This document shows, piece by piece, positions 11,128 to 18,563 of a stretch of DNA of 64,000 nt. The stretch comes from Limiplasma sp958448555 (GTDB lineage: Bacteria; Bacillota; Clostridia; Christensenellales; Aristaeellaceae). The position numbers and the translations under genes are program-made. The DNA lies in NCBI GenBank assembly GCA_958448555.1, contig CAUDEL010000005.1, positions 1 to 64,000 on the forward strand. The letters are read 5' to 3'. Numbering within the stretch: position 1 is the stretch's first letter; the number at the start of each line of letters is the position of its first letter. A model generated the notes under the pieces. It saw only the letters and a list, made by a program, of their open reading frames with translations. It was not told the origin of the DNA and searched no databases.

Positions 11128-12027
11128 ATGAATACCAACCCTGCGCCCGCCATCCGCGTGCGCGGCCTCGCCCGGTGCTTTGGCCGCGCCATGGCGCTGG
11201 ACGGGCTGGATTTTGTGGTGTCGGCCGGGCAGGTGGTGGGCCTTCTGGGCCGCAACGGAGCGGGAAAAAGTACGCTGTTGCGCATCCTCAGCGGCCAGCT
11301 CCGGCCGACGGCCGGGGAGGCGGAGCTGCTGGGCGCGCCGGTGGGTCCCGCCAGCCTGGGGCGGCTGTGCCTCATCGGCGATACGCCGGACTTTGGCGGG
11401 CTGAGGAACGGAAAGGAATTTCTCAAGGTGTGCAGCGGGCTGTTTCCCGGCTGGCAGCAGGAGCGGGCGGAGCGGCTGACGACCCTGTTCGGCCTGCCGC
11501 TCACAAAGCCGCTCAAGGGATACAGCCGCGGCATGCAGACGGCGCTGCTGCTGTGCGCGGGGCTTTCGTCCGGCGCGGAGCTGACGGTGTTTGACGAGCC
11601 GAGCCTCGGCCTGGATGCGGTGATGCGCGAGCGGTTCTACGACGCGGTCGTCCAGGCGCACCGGGAGGAGCCGGGACGGACCTTCCTTTTGAGCACGCAC
11701 CTGATCGACGAGGTGGCGCGCACGCTGGACTATGCGGTGATGATCGACGCCGGGAGGCTGCTGGCTGAGGGCACGGCGGAGGAACTGACGAAGCTGTACC
11801 TGTGCGTCTCCGGGGCGCCCGAGACAGTGCGCGCGGAAACGGAAGGACTTGTCGTGCTCAAGGAGGAGGAGGTCGCAGGGTCGCTGGTGCGCTATCTGCG
11901 GCTTCATGCGCCGCAGGACGCGCAGCGCATCCGGGAAGGCGGGCGCGTACAGGTCGCGCCGATGGGTTTGCAAAAGCTGTTCGTATTTTTGACCGGGGAA
12001 AAGGAGGCGCAGCGCGATGACGTATGA
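11128..12027 (+). CDS. ABC transporter ATP-binding protein
   Basis: Nucleotide-binding subunit (299 residues) of an ABC exporter of the type that pairs with one small permease. Walker A GRNGAGKST is near residues 41-49, a diverged signature YSRGMQTALLL is near 131-141, Walker B LTVFDEPSLGLD near 151-162, and the switch His is in LLSTHLIDEVA. The signature departs from LSGGQ as in the YtrB/BcrA-like groups of Firmicutes. It overlaps the permease gene by 11 bases, so the two are translationally coupled. No GntR regulator lies upstream, unlike many YtrA-linked systems. Substrate (drug, lipid or peptide) is unknown. Confidence 0.9.
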   Translation: MNTNPAPAIRVRGLARCFGRAMALDGLDFVVSAGQVVGLLGRNGAGKSTLLRILSGQLRPTAGEAELLGAPVGPASLGRLCLIGDTPDFGGLRNGKEFLKVCSGLFPGWQQERAERLTTLFGLPLTKPLKGYSRGMQTALLLCAGLSSGAELTVFDEPSLGLDAVMRERFYDAVVQAHREEPGRTFLLSTHLIDEVARTLDYAVMIDAGRLLAEGTAEELTKLYLCVSGAPETVRAETEGLVVLKEEEVAGSLVRYLRLHAPQDAQRIREGGRVQVAPMGLQKLFVFLTGEKEAQRDDV

Positions 12028-12805
12028 TGGCGAGAGCTGGCTGAAGCGCTCGCGCTTTCTGGGCGCAATGCGCTATCACCGGGTATGGCTGGGCCGGGTG
12101 ATTATCTGGGTGCTGGCTTTGCTGCTGGCGGGCAACGCGGTCATGATCTGCGCGACGCTGGCGGGAGCGGGCGAACTGCACATGAACGACCTGAGGGCCA
12201 GTCTGTCCACCTCCATGGCGCTGCTGCTGGTGTGCGCATGCCTTGCATCGCACAGCAGGACGCGCTTTCTGCTGCGGTTCGGCACGGCGCGCTTCCCGGT
12301 GTGGCTGAGCAACGTGCTGGCGCTGTTTCTGGGCTCGGCGGCATTTCTGCTGGGCACGTTGGCGATCAACCTGGCGACGGGCGGCGCGGTGCAGGCGCTC
12401 TCATACGCGATGCCGGGCCGCTTCGGACTGGGCGAGGCGGGCCTGAGCCTGCGGGCCGCGCTGGAGGCGCTCCCGCAGCAGCTTCTGTGGCTTTTGGAGT
12501 GGACAAGCCTGTTCTATCTGCTGGGCTGCTGCCTCAGGCGCAGGCGGGGCGTGACGCTGGCGGTGATTCTGGGCGTGCCCTTCGTATGCTTCATGCTCAT
12601 GCTCATGCCCTTCGTGAGCGAGACCACGGCGGCCTTGGAAAGCGGCTCGGAGATGCAGGTCATGGCCATGGGCCTGCAGTGGATGCAATGGCTGACCAGT
12701 GCGGCCCGCTTCGCGGTGGAGCAATGGCCATGGATTCAGCTGGGCGCGGCGATCGTTTCCCTTCCGCTGAGCTACCTGTGCATGCGCGGCACCCCGCAGC
12801 CCTGA
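12017..12805 (+). CDS. ABC transporter permease-like membrane protein
   Basis: A 262-residue membrane protein with about six hydrophobic segments, encoded directly after and overlapping the ATP-binding subunit. Segments are visible near residues 25-48, 60-75, 90-125, 140-165, 180-205 and 235-255. It has no recognisable catalytic motif and fits the membrane partner of the preceding ATPase. The assignment rests on topology and on the 11-base overlap, because such permeases diverge quickly in sequence. Confidence 0.75.
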   Translation: MTYDGESWLKRSRFLGAMRYHRVWLGRVIIWVLALLLAGNAVMICATLAGAGELHMNDLRASLSTSMALLLVCACLASHSRTRFLLRFGTARFPVWLSNVLALFLGSAAFLLGTLAINLATGGAVQALSYAMPGRFGLGEAGLSLRAALEALPQQLLWLLEWTSLFYLLGCCLRRRRGVTLAVILGVPFVCFMLMLMPFVSETTAALESGSEMQVMAMGLQWMQWLTSAARFAVEQWPWIQLGAAIVSLPLSYLCMRGTPQP

Positions 12806-12833
12806 GACGCATTTTGGGAAAGGATGAGAACTG

Positions 12834-13298
12834 ATGAGCTTTGAGCAGGTAAAAAGCTATCTGGCCGGTCTGGGCCTTAAGGCGCTGGAGTTTGATGTCT
12901 CCAGCGCCACCGTGGAGCTGGCGGCGGTCGCCGTGGGCTGCGAGCCGCGCCGCATCGCCAAGACCATGAGCTTTCTGGTGGATGACGCGCCGGTTTTGAT
13001 CGTGCTGGCGGGGGACGCGAAGGTGAACAACACCAAATTCAAAGCCGCCTTTCACCAGAAGGCCAAGATGCTCGGCCACGAGCAGGTGGCCGAGCTGACG
13101 GGCTTCCCGGTGGGCGGCGTATGCCCCTTCCTGGCCCCGGAGGGCGTGAAGGTCTATCTGGACGAATCCCTCAGGCGGTTTGAGACGGTGTTCCCCGCGG
13201 CCGGAACGCCCAACAGCGCCGTGGAGGTGACGCTGCCTCAGCTGGAGGAGGCCTCGCACGCCGCGGGCTGGGTGGATGTGTCGGTGGTCGCGGAGTAA
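12834..13298 (+). CDS. YbaK/EbsC-family aminoacyl-tRNA deacylase
   Basis: Cytoplasmic trans-editing protein that hydrolyses misacylated tRNA (in known relatives Cys-tRNA-Pro or Ala-tRNA-Pro). At 154 residues it is the usual length. Typical features are the RIAKTMSFLVDD segment, the central GDAKVNNTKFKAAF with the conserved Lys, and the GGVCPFL loop near residue 100. The gene follows the ABC permease by 28 bases and converges on the FMN-binding gene with a one-base gap, so there is no room for a terminator between them. The exact tRNA target is not predictable. Confidence 0.92.
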   Translation: MSFEQVKSYLAGLGLKALEFDVSSATVELAAVAVGCEPRRIAKTMSFLVDDAPVLIVLAGDAKVNNTKFKAAFHQKAKMLGHEQVAELTGFPVGGVCPFLAPEGVKVYLDESLRRFETVFPAAGTPNSAVEVTLPQLEEASHAAGWVDVSVVAE

Positions 13299-13299
13299 G

Positions 13300-13740
13300 T
13301 CAGGCGCCGGCGGGCGTGCCGGTCATCTCGGGCACACCTTCCGCGGGCGTACTTTCCGGGGCGGCGGTCGCCATGCCGTCGTCCGCGGGGCCCGTGTAGG
13401 CCATCTGCTCCAGGATGCCCTTCATGGCAGTCAGGATGCTGCTGCTGGTGCCGGTCGCACCCGCTACGGCGTCCACCCCGTCGATGGACTGCTTTTCCAG
13501 GATCGCGGCGGAGAGACCTTCCTCGGCCTTGACGAAATATTCGCTCTTTTCATCGCTGGAGCGGTTCTGGGCCATCAGCTCGGTCATCATGCCGTCGCGC
13601 ACGGTGACGGTCACGACCACTTCGTCGTTGTATCCCGGTGCAAGATCCCGGTAGATGCCGTCCTGATAGGTCTGAGCCATGGCCGGCGCGGCCGCGAGCA
13701 CAAGCAGGACCAGAACAACGGCGATACGCTTTTTTGACAT
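13300..13740 (-). CDS. Exported FMN-binding domain protein
   Basis: A 146-residue exported protein with one FMN_bind domain. A signal peptide (KKR, then a Val/Leu/Ala core, ending AMAQ) is followed by YQDGIYRDLAPGYND, and the domain ends with the VAGATGTSSSIL motif, whose Thr is in the position where ApbE-type enzymes attach FMN covalently through phosphate. Such proteins act in extracytoplasmic electron transfer. The tail is Ala/Pro/Glu/Thr-rich. The second ATG is used because AGGAGG is eight bases upstream; the first ATG is only two bases from it. The gene reads leftward, back to back with purA. An apbE gene is not in this window. Confidence 0.85.
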   Translation of the reverse strand: MSKKRIAVVLVLLVLAAAPAMAQTYQDGIYRDLAPGYNDEVVVTVTVRDGMMTELMAQNRSSDEKSEYFVKAEEGLSAAILEKQSIDGVDAVAGATGTSSSILTAMKGILEQMAYTGPADDGMATAAPESTPAEGVPEMTGTPAGA

Positions 13741-13760
13741 GTGCATTTCCTCCTGTTTGC

Positions 13761-13789
13761 TTGACATTCCATACACGGTATAGTATAAA
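13761..13789 (+). promoter_or_regulatory. Promoter of purA
   Basis: TTGACA, 17 bases, then TATAAA, about 74 bases ahead of the purA start. This is one of the best consensus promoters in the window. Confidence 0.85.
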
Positions 13790-13814
13790 GAAAGATGGGG
13801 CATCGGCCCCGGGT

Positions 13815-13835
13815 CCGCGCCGCCCGGCGGCGCGG
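13815..13835 (+). promoter_or_regulatory. Leader hairpin in purA 5' region
   Basis: CCGCGCCG and CGGCGCGG form an eight-base-pair GC-only stem with a five-base loop between the purA promoter and its ribosome site. No U-tract follows on either strand, so it is a leader structure, not a terminator. Function is unknown. Confidence 0.45.
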
Positions 13836-13863
13836 AAAAACCATTGGAAAGGGGATCAGCCTT

Positions 13864-15138
13864 ATGGTCCGTAGCATCGTGGGCGCGAACTGGGGCGACG
13901 AGGGCAAGGGAAAGATCACCGACGTGCTGGCCGAGAAAAGCGACGTTGTCGTGCGCTTTCAGGGCGGCGCCAACGCGGGACATACCATCATCAACAACTA
14001 TGGTAAGTTTGCCCTGCACCTGCTTCCCTCGGGCGTTTTTCACCAAAACATCGCCAACATCATCGGCCCGGGCGTGGCGCTGGACATTGAAAAGCTCCTG
14101 GCCGAGTACGACAGCGTGGTCGAGCGCGGAGTGCCCAGTCCCAGGCTTTTCATCTCTGACAGGGCACAGGTGATGCTTCCCTATCACGTGGATTTCGACC
14201 GCTTTGAGGAGGAGCGTCTGGGCAAGGCCGGCTTTGGCTCCACCAAGAGCGGCATCGCTCCGTTCTACGGCGACAAGTATCTCAAGATCGGCATCCAGGT
14301 CTGCCAGATCTACGATGACGAGATTCTCCGCCAGCGCCTTTCCAGCGCGGTGGAGCAGAAGAACGTGACGCTGTCCAACCTCTACCACAAGCCGCCCATC
14401 GACCTGGAGGCGCTTATCGCCCACGTCAAGGCACTGGGCGAGCGCATCCGCCCCATGGTCATCGACACCACCCTCTTTTTGCACAACGCGCTCAAGGAGG
14501 GTAAGACCATTTTGCTCGAGGGCCAGCTTGGCAGCCTGCGCGACCCGGACCACGGCATCTACCCCTATACCACCTCCTCTTCGCCTTTGGCCGGCTACGG
14601 CACGGTGGGCGCGGGCGTGCCCGCCAGCGCCATCAGGGACGTGTACTGCGTGACCAAGGCGTATTCCAGCTGCGTGGGCGCGGGGCCCTTCACCACGGAG
14701 CTGTTTGGCGAGGAGGCCAGGGAGCTGCGCGACCGCGGCGGCGACGCGGGCGAATACGGCGCCACCACGGGCCGTCCGCGCCGGGTGGGCTGGTTTGACG
14801 CCGTCGCCACGCGCTACGGCTGCATGGTGCAGGGCGCGACCGAGGCGGTTTTGACCAACCTGGACGTGCTGGGCTACCTCGAGCAGATCCCTGTATGCAC
14901 AGCCTATGAGGTGGACGGCAAAACCATCACCGATTTTCCCTCCACGCCCACGCTCATGCGCTGCAAGCCGGTCTATACGATGCTGCCCGGCTGGAGGAGC
15001 GACGTGCGCGGCGTGACCGAATGGGACAAGCTTCCTGAAAACTGCAAAAACTATATCACCTTTATCGAAAAGGAGCTTCAGGTGCCCATCCGCATGATCT
15101 CCACCGGGCCCAAGCGCGAGGAGATGCTGTATCGGTAA
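13864..15138 (+). CDS. purA: Adenylosuccinate synthase
   Basis: Cytoplasmic enzyme that joins IMP and aspartate using GTP, the first committed step to AMP. The 424-residue protein begins with the P-loop GANWGDEGKGKITD at residues 7-20, with the catalytic Asp in WGDEGKG and the catalytic His in GANAGHTIINN near residue 41. TTRPR-type C-terminal loops are also recognisable (TTGRPRRVGWFD, GVTEWDKLPENC). The ATG was chosen for GAAAGGGGAT just upstream and the family N-terminus. It has its own consensus promoter and a perfect terminator and stands as a single-gene unit. Confidence 0.97.
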   Translation: MVRSIVGANWGDEGKGKITDVLAEKSDVVVRFQGGANAGHTIINNYGKFALHLLPSGVFHQNIANIIGPGVALDIEKLLAEYDSVVERGVPSPRLFISDRAQVMLPYHVDFDRFEEERLGKAGFGSTKSGIAPFYGDKYLKIGIQVCQIYDDEILRQRLSSAVEQKNVTLSNLYHKPPIDLEALIAHVKALGERIRPMVIDTTLFLHNALKEGKTILLEGQLGSLRDPDHGIYPYTTSSSPLAGYGTVGAGVPASAIRDVYCVTKAYSSCVGAGPFTTELFGEEARELRDRGGDAGEYGATTGRPRRVGWFDAVATRYGCMVQGATEAVLTNLDVLGYLEQIPVCTAYEVDGKTITDFPSTPTLMRCKPVYTMLPGWRSDVRGVTEWDKLPENCKNYITFIEKELQVPIRMISTGPKREEMLYR

Positions 15139-15145
15139 GCGATCG

Positions 15146-15184
15146 AAAACAGGGGAACGCACCAGCGCTCCCCCTGTTTTTCTA
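15146..15184 (+). terminator. Terminator of purA
   Basis: AAAACAGGGG pairs with CCCCTGTTTT, followed by TTCT, immediately downstream of purA. Confidence 0.85.
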
Positions 15185-15210
15185 TTAGCAAAGCACAGGA
15201 GAGTGTCCAT

Positions 15211-16776
15211 ATGCAAAACGTACAAAAGTGGCTTGCTGCCACGTTGGATCGCCGCAGACTGCTGAAATTCTGCCTGATTTGCGGCATGATCGTGGGGCTG
15301 TTTACGCATGGCTTTATGTTCGCCAACAAGATTCCCAATCATGACGATCTGCAGTGGTACAGCGATTTTTCCCAGGATGCCTTGATTTTGGGAAGATATG
15401 TCCTGTTCTTTTTCTGGAAGCTGTTTTCGGACTTGAGTACGCCATGGTTCAATGGCATTTTTGGAATTCTATTTCTCAGCCTGGCCTCCTTTGTCCTTTG
15501 CGATGCCTTCGAGGTACGGAAAACATGGCGGGCGCTGAGCGTGGTGTGCATCATGCTCACCTTTCCGGTCAACGCTTCGATCTTTGGCTTTATGTTTGAA
15601 GCGCATCTGAAAATGCTGGGTATTCTCTTTGCCTGCTGCGTTCCCTGGGCCATTGTGAAACTCAGGGGCGGCTGGCTCTGGGCGGCGGGGTTTGCCTTTT
15701 TGGCCACGGGCATTTATCAGGTCTATATCATGCTGTCCATCGGGCTTCTGATTTTGCTGGTGATGCGCAAAACCATCCTTTCAGCGTTAGAGGGACAAAC
15801 GGGGGGACGCGTTTGGGCATTTGCAGTTGCGTGCGCAGCGGCGGCGGTGGCGGGGCTGGCGCTGTACCTTGCGGGCAACTGGCTGATGACGACCCTGGGC
15901 GGCGTGGAAATGCGAAGCTATCAGGGGCTGGATCAAATGGGCGCGATGGATCTGACCATGCTGCCACAGAAGATTCTCACCGCCTACCAAACGGTTTGGG
16001 ACTACTTTTTTGCGGATATGCCGGCCTATACCACCAAGCTCATGCAGGTGGCGCAATGGGTGCTTCTGTGCGCAGCAGCGGCGGCCATCCTTGTTGCCCT
16101 CATCTTTTGCATCCGCAAAAAGCGGTTTGTTCAGATGGCGCTGTTGGCCGTATGCGTGGCGCTGCTTCCGTTGGCAGCCGCGGGAATCTATTTCATGGGG
16201 GATGAGATTGACGCCCATCAGATTACGCTGTACCCATTGATTGTTATACTGCTGCTCCCCATGCTATGCATGGATGGATTCACGGCGGGTCTGCCCTCAT
16301 TGCCTGCTTTGCGCCGGATCTGTGCTTTGGCGATGGTTATGGCCTGCCTGATGTATGGATTCTGTTTCTCCATGCTCAGCAACCAGGCTTATTACCGCAT
16401 GCACATGGCGTTTACCCGGGCAGAAAACTTTGGCAATCGCCTGGCCGCACGCATTGAAAGCATGGAGGGCTATTATTCCGGCATGAGGCTGGTGACAAGG
16501 GGATATTTATCGCATGAAGAACCGCTAATGTATTTTGAATATGATATTGCAAGCCGCTTTTTGCCCTTTTTGGGCGTGCGCAACGAATTCGATTATTACT
16601 GGGATGATACGGCGTTGTGGATGCTGACGCGCATCGTAGGCCTGCCCATGGTTCCCGACCATGACTGGCAGCCGGAAACGGAGCGGGAACGTGAGCTGGT
16701 AGAAAACATGCCCTGCTATCCTGCGGAGGGAAGCATTGTCTTTGTTGGGGATGTCTGTGTAATACGGTTTTCCTGA
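15211..16776 (+). CDS. GtrII-like membrane glucosyltransferase domain protein
   Basis: A 521-residue polytopic membrane protein with about ten to eleven helices that resembles the glucosyl-transferase GtrII family. After the first helix comes the motif PNHDDLQWYSDF and then GRYVLFFFWKLF, the usual order of acidic loop and GR segment in this family. Family members transfer glucose or similar sugars from polyprenyl-phosphate carriers to cell-surface glycans on the outer face of the membrane. The last 110 residues form an extracytoplasmic domain. It stands alone between the purA terminator and the BMP operon promoter. Acceptor and donor are unknown. Confidence 0.75.
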   Translation: MQNVQKWLAATLDRRRLLKFCLICGMIVGLFTHGFMFANKIPNHDDLQWYSDFSQDALILGRYVLFFFWKLFSDLSTPWFNGIFGILFLSLASFVLCDAFEVRKTWRALSVVCIMLTFPVNASIFGFMFEAHLKMLGILFACCVPWAIVKLRGGWLWAAGFAFLATGIYQVYIMLSIGLLILLVMRKTILSALEGQTGGRVWAFAVACAAAAVAGLALYLAGNWLMTTLGGVEMRSYQGLDQMGAMDLTMLPQKILTAYQTVWDYFFADMPAYTTKLMQVAQWVLLCAAAAAILVALIFCIRKKRFVQMALLAVCVALLPLAAAGIYFMGDEIDAHQITLYPLIVILLLPMLCMDGFTAGLPSLPALRRICALAMVMACLMYGFCFSMLSNQAYYRMHMAFTRAENFGNRLAARIESMEGYYSGMRLVTRGYLSHEEPLMYFEYDIASRFLPFLGVRNEFDYYWDDTALWMLTRIVGLPMVPDHDWQPETERERELVENMPCYPAEGSIVFVGDVCVIRFS

Positions 16777-16799
16777 TGGACGGACCGGGTCAAAAGCCC

Positions 16800-16828
16800 T
16801 TGCGAAAGCAAACCGGGCATAGTATAAT
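16800..16828 (+). promoter_or_regulatory. Promoter of BMP transporter operon
   Basis: TTGCGA, 17 bases, then TATAAT, about 50 bases before the binding-protein start codon. Confidence 0.75.
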
Positions 16829-16878
16829 GGTGCCACCAAGAAGGCGACCCTATCGGATGGAAAGGATGGTCGAATCCA

Positions 16879-17877
16879 ATGAAAAAAATCCTCTCTCTGA
16901 TTTTGTGCCTGGCGATGCTTTTGACGTTGGGGATTGCGGCGATGGGACAGGCCGAGGATGGCGGCGAGCTGCGTGTATCCCTGTGCATCGCTGAGACGCT
17001 GGGCGATCTGGGCTTCTACGACAGCGCCAACGAGGGCTTAAAGCGCCTGGAGGCCGACTATGGCGTGATCGGCAGCGTGGTGGAATGTAAGAGCGACGCC
17101 AGCATGTACCAGGTGGCGCTGGTGGAGGCCGCCGAGCAGAGCGACGTGGTCGTGGCCGTGGGCTGGCAGTTCTGGGACGGCCTGACCGCGGTCGTGCCCG
17201 AAATGCCCGATACCAAGTTCATCTTCGTGGATAACGGCCTGGACGGCGTGGGCGACAACCTGCTGTCCATCACCTACGCCGAAAACGAGGGCAGCTTCCT
17301 GGCGGGCTATGTGGCCATGAAGCTGGCGCAGAGCGGCGTGGTGGGCGTCATCGGCGGCGAGAACAGCGATACCATCAACAACTTCGTCGTGGGCTACAAG
17401 CAGGGCGCGCTCTACGCCAACCCCGAGGGCACCGTGCTCGATCCCGTCTATACCGACGACTATGAGGCGCCCGACAAGGGCAAGGAAGCCGCGCTGTCGC
17501 TCTACAGCCAGGGCGCGGACGTGGTGTACGCCGTGGCGGGCAAGACCGGCCTGGGCGTGTTTGAAGCCGCGCAGGAGCAGGGCAAGTACGCCGTGGGCGT
17601 GGACAGCGACCAGAAGTACATCAACCCCGACGTCATCATCTGCTCCATGCTCAAGCGCGTGGGCGACAGCGTGTACGACGTCATCAGCAACTACCTGGAG
17701 GACGGCGTCTTTGACGGCGGCACGATCTGGAACGCCGATATGTCCAGCGGTTTGGTAGGCCTTGGCTATGGCGACGACACCATGACCCAGCAGGTCTCCG
17801 ACGAGCTCAAGGCCGAGGTGGAGGCGCTGGCGGAAAAGATCATCGCGGGCGAGATTGAGGTCGAGAGCACCCGCTGA
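16879..17877 (+). CDS. BMP-family substrate-binding protein
   Basis: Extracytoplasmic binding protein of a nucleoside-type ABC importer (BMP/PnrA-like family). The 332-residue length is typical. A signal peptide (KKILSLILCLAMLL) is followed by the family fold, including TLGDLGFYDSANEGLKRL, AVGWQFWDGLTAV, FIFVDNGLDGVGDNLLSITY, NEGSFLAGYVA and VVGVIGGENSDTINNF. Unusually, no lipobox cysteine is present where Gram-positive relatives are lipidated, so it may be released or held by another partner. It heads the operon with a small exported protein, a double ATPase and two permeases. Purine nucleosides are the most likely substrate class from family knowledge. Confidence 0.9.
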   Translation: MKKILSLILCLAMLLTLGIAAMGQAEDGGELRVSLCIAETLGDLGFYDSANEGLKRLEADYGVIGSVVECKSDASMYQVALVEAAEQSDVVVAVGWQFWDGLTAVVPEMPDTKFIFVDNGLDGVGDNLLSITYAENEGSFLAGYVAMKLAQSGVVGVIGGENSDTINNFVVGYKQGALYANPEGTVLDPVYTDDYEAPDKGKEAALSLYSQGADVVYAVAGKTGLGVFEAAQEQGKYAVGVDSDQKYINPDVIICSMLKRVGDSVYDVISNYLEDGVFDGGTIWNADMSSGLVGLGYGDDTMTQQVSDELKAEVEALAEKIIAGEIEVESTR

Positions 17878-17896
17878 ATTCTCATGGACAAACCCG

Positions 17897-17932
17897 GGCC
17901 CCTTGCAGGCGTCTGCCGCGCAAGGGGCCTTT
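17897..17932 (+). terminator. Intra-operon hairpin after binding protein
   Basis: GGCCCCTTGC pairs with GCAAGGGGCC (ten base pairs) and only TTT follows. Its place between the binding-protein gene and the rest of the transporter operon suits partial termination or 3'-end protection, giving more binding protein than permease. Confidence 0.6.
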
Positions 17933-17951
17933 GCAAAACGGAGGGATGCGC

Positions 17952-18560
17952 ATGGGACGGAAACGGCTGGCCGCGGCGCTGCTGCTGTGCGTGCTTGTGC
18001 CCGCCGCGGCCCTGGCGGACTGGGCGGATGAACAGTCGGACGCGCTGTGCGCGCGTATGACGGCGCTGGCGGCCGAGGAGGCGTATGTACGCCTGTTCAC
18101 CGATAATGACCAGGTGCTTTCGCAGGTGGAGCGCATGGCCGCCAACGCGGGGGCGGAGGTAAAGCGGCGCAGGCGCTTTGTGCTGCGGGACGAAGCCTCG
18201 TATGCCGACTATGTGGAATGGGAGGGCCTGGAGCTGCCGGCGCTGAGCGAAACGGCGGCCGGGGAGCTGGAAAAGCGGCTGGCCGCCATGCCCTCCAGCC
18301 TGCTCAACGGACAGGCCGGCGCGGAGTGGCTGGCGGCGGCAAGCCTGCTGACCGTGAGCGAGACCTTTCTGATGCCGGAGGGCTTTGTGCCCTGCATCGT
18401 GCTTTTGGACTATGGCACGGAGGCGGATGCGATGGTGGTGTTCACACAGACGGGCAGGGAGACCGTGACCGCGCAGGCGGCCTTTGTGAATGTGGAAACC
18501 GTGGAGGCCGCCATGGACGCGGTGCTGCTTTTGTATACGGAAGTTGAGGCGGAGGATTAA
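17952..18560 (+). CDS. Small exported protein of unknown function
   Basis: A 202-residue protein with a clear signal peptide (GRKRLAAALLLCVLVPAAALA) and a soluble, acidic mature part. The ATG at this position is favoured because GGAGGG is six bases away; an ATG six bases earlier would touch the ribosome site. I recognise no domain. It lies between the binding protein and the ATPase of a BMP-type importer, with four bases to the ATPase gene, so it probably works with that transporter or is simply carried in the operon. What can be seen is a C-terminal half with several short beta-prone stretches such as CIVLLDYG and MVVFTQTG. Confidence 0.6.
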   Translation: MGRKRLAAALLLCVLVPAAALADWADEQSDALCARMTALAAEEAYVRLFTDNDQVLSQVERMAANAGAEVKRRRRFVLRDEASYADYVEWEGLELPALSETAAGELEKRLAAMPSSLLNGQAGAEWLAAASLLTVSETFLMPEGFVPCIVLLDYGTEADAMVVFTQTGRETVTAQAAFVNVETVEAAMDAVLLLYTEVEAED

Positions 18561-18563
18561 CCG

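Noticed and set aside
7083..11534. A minus-strand open frame of nearly 1500 codons
   Set aside because: It lies opposite gltX and leuS, is rich in Ala, Gly, His and Val as expected from the reverse strand of high-GC genes, and shows no domain; the plus-strand genes have full motif sets.
13815..13835. Terminator for the FMN-binding gene or a purine riboswitch
   Set aside because: The stem has no U-tract on either strand, it lies upstream of the FMN-binding gene on that strand, and no purine-riboswitch core is visible.
13300..15342. A 680-codon minus-strand frame ending in the FMN-binding protein
   Set aside because: Only the last 146 codons, after AGGAGG, form a real protein; the rest is antisense to purA.
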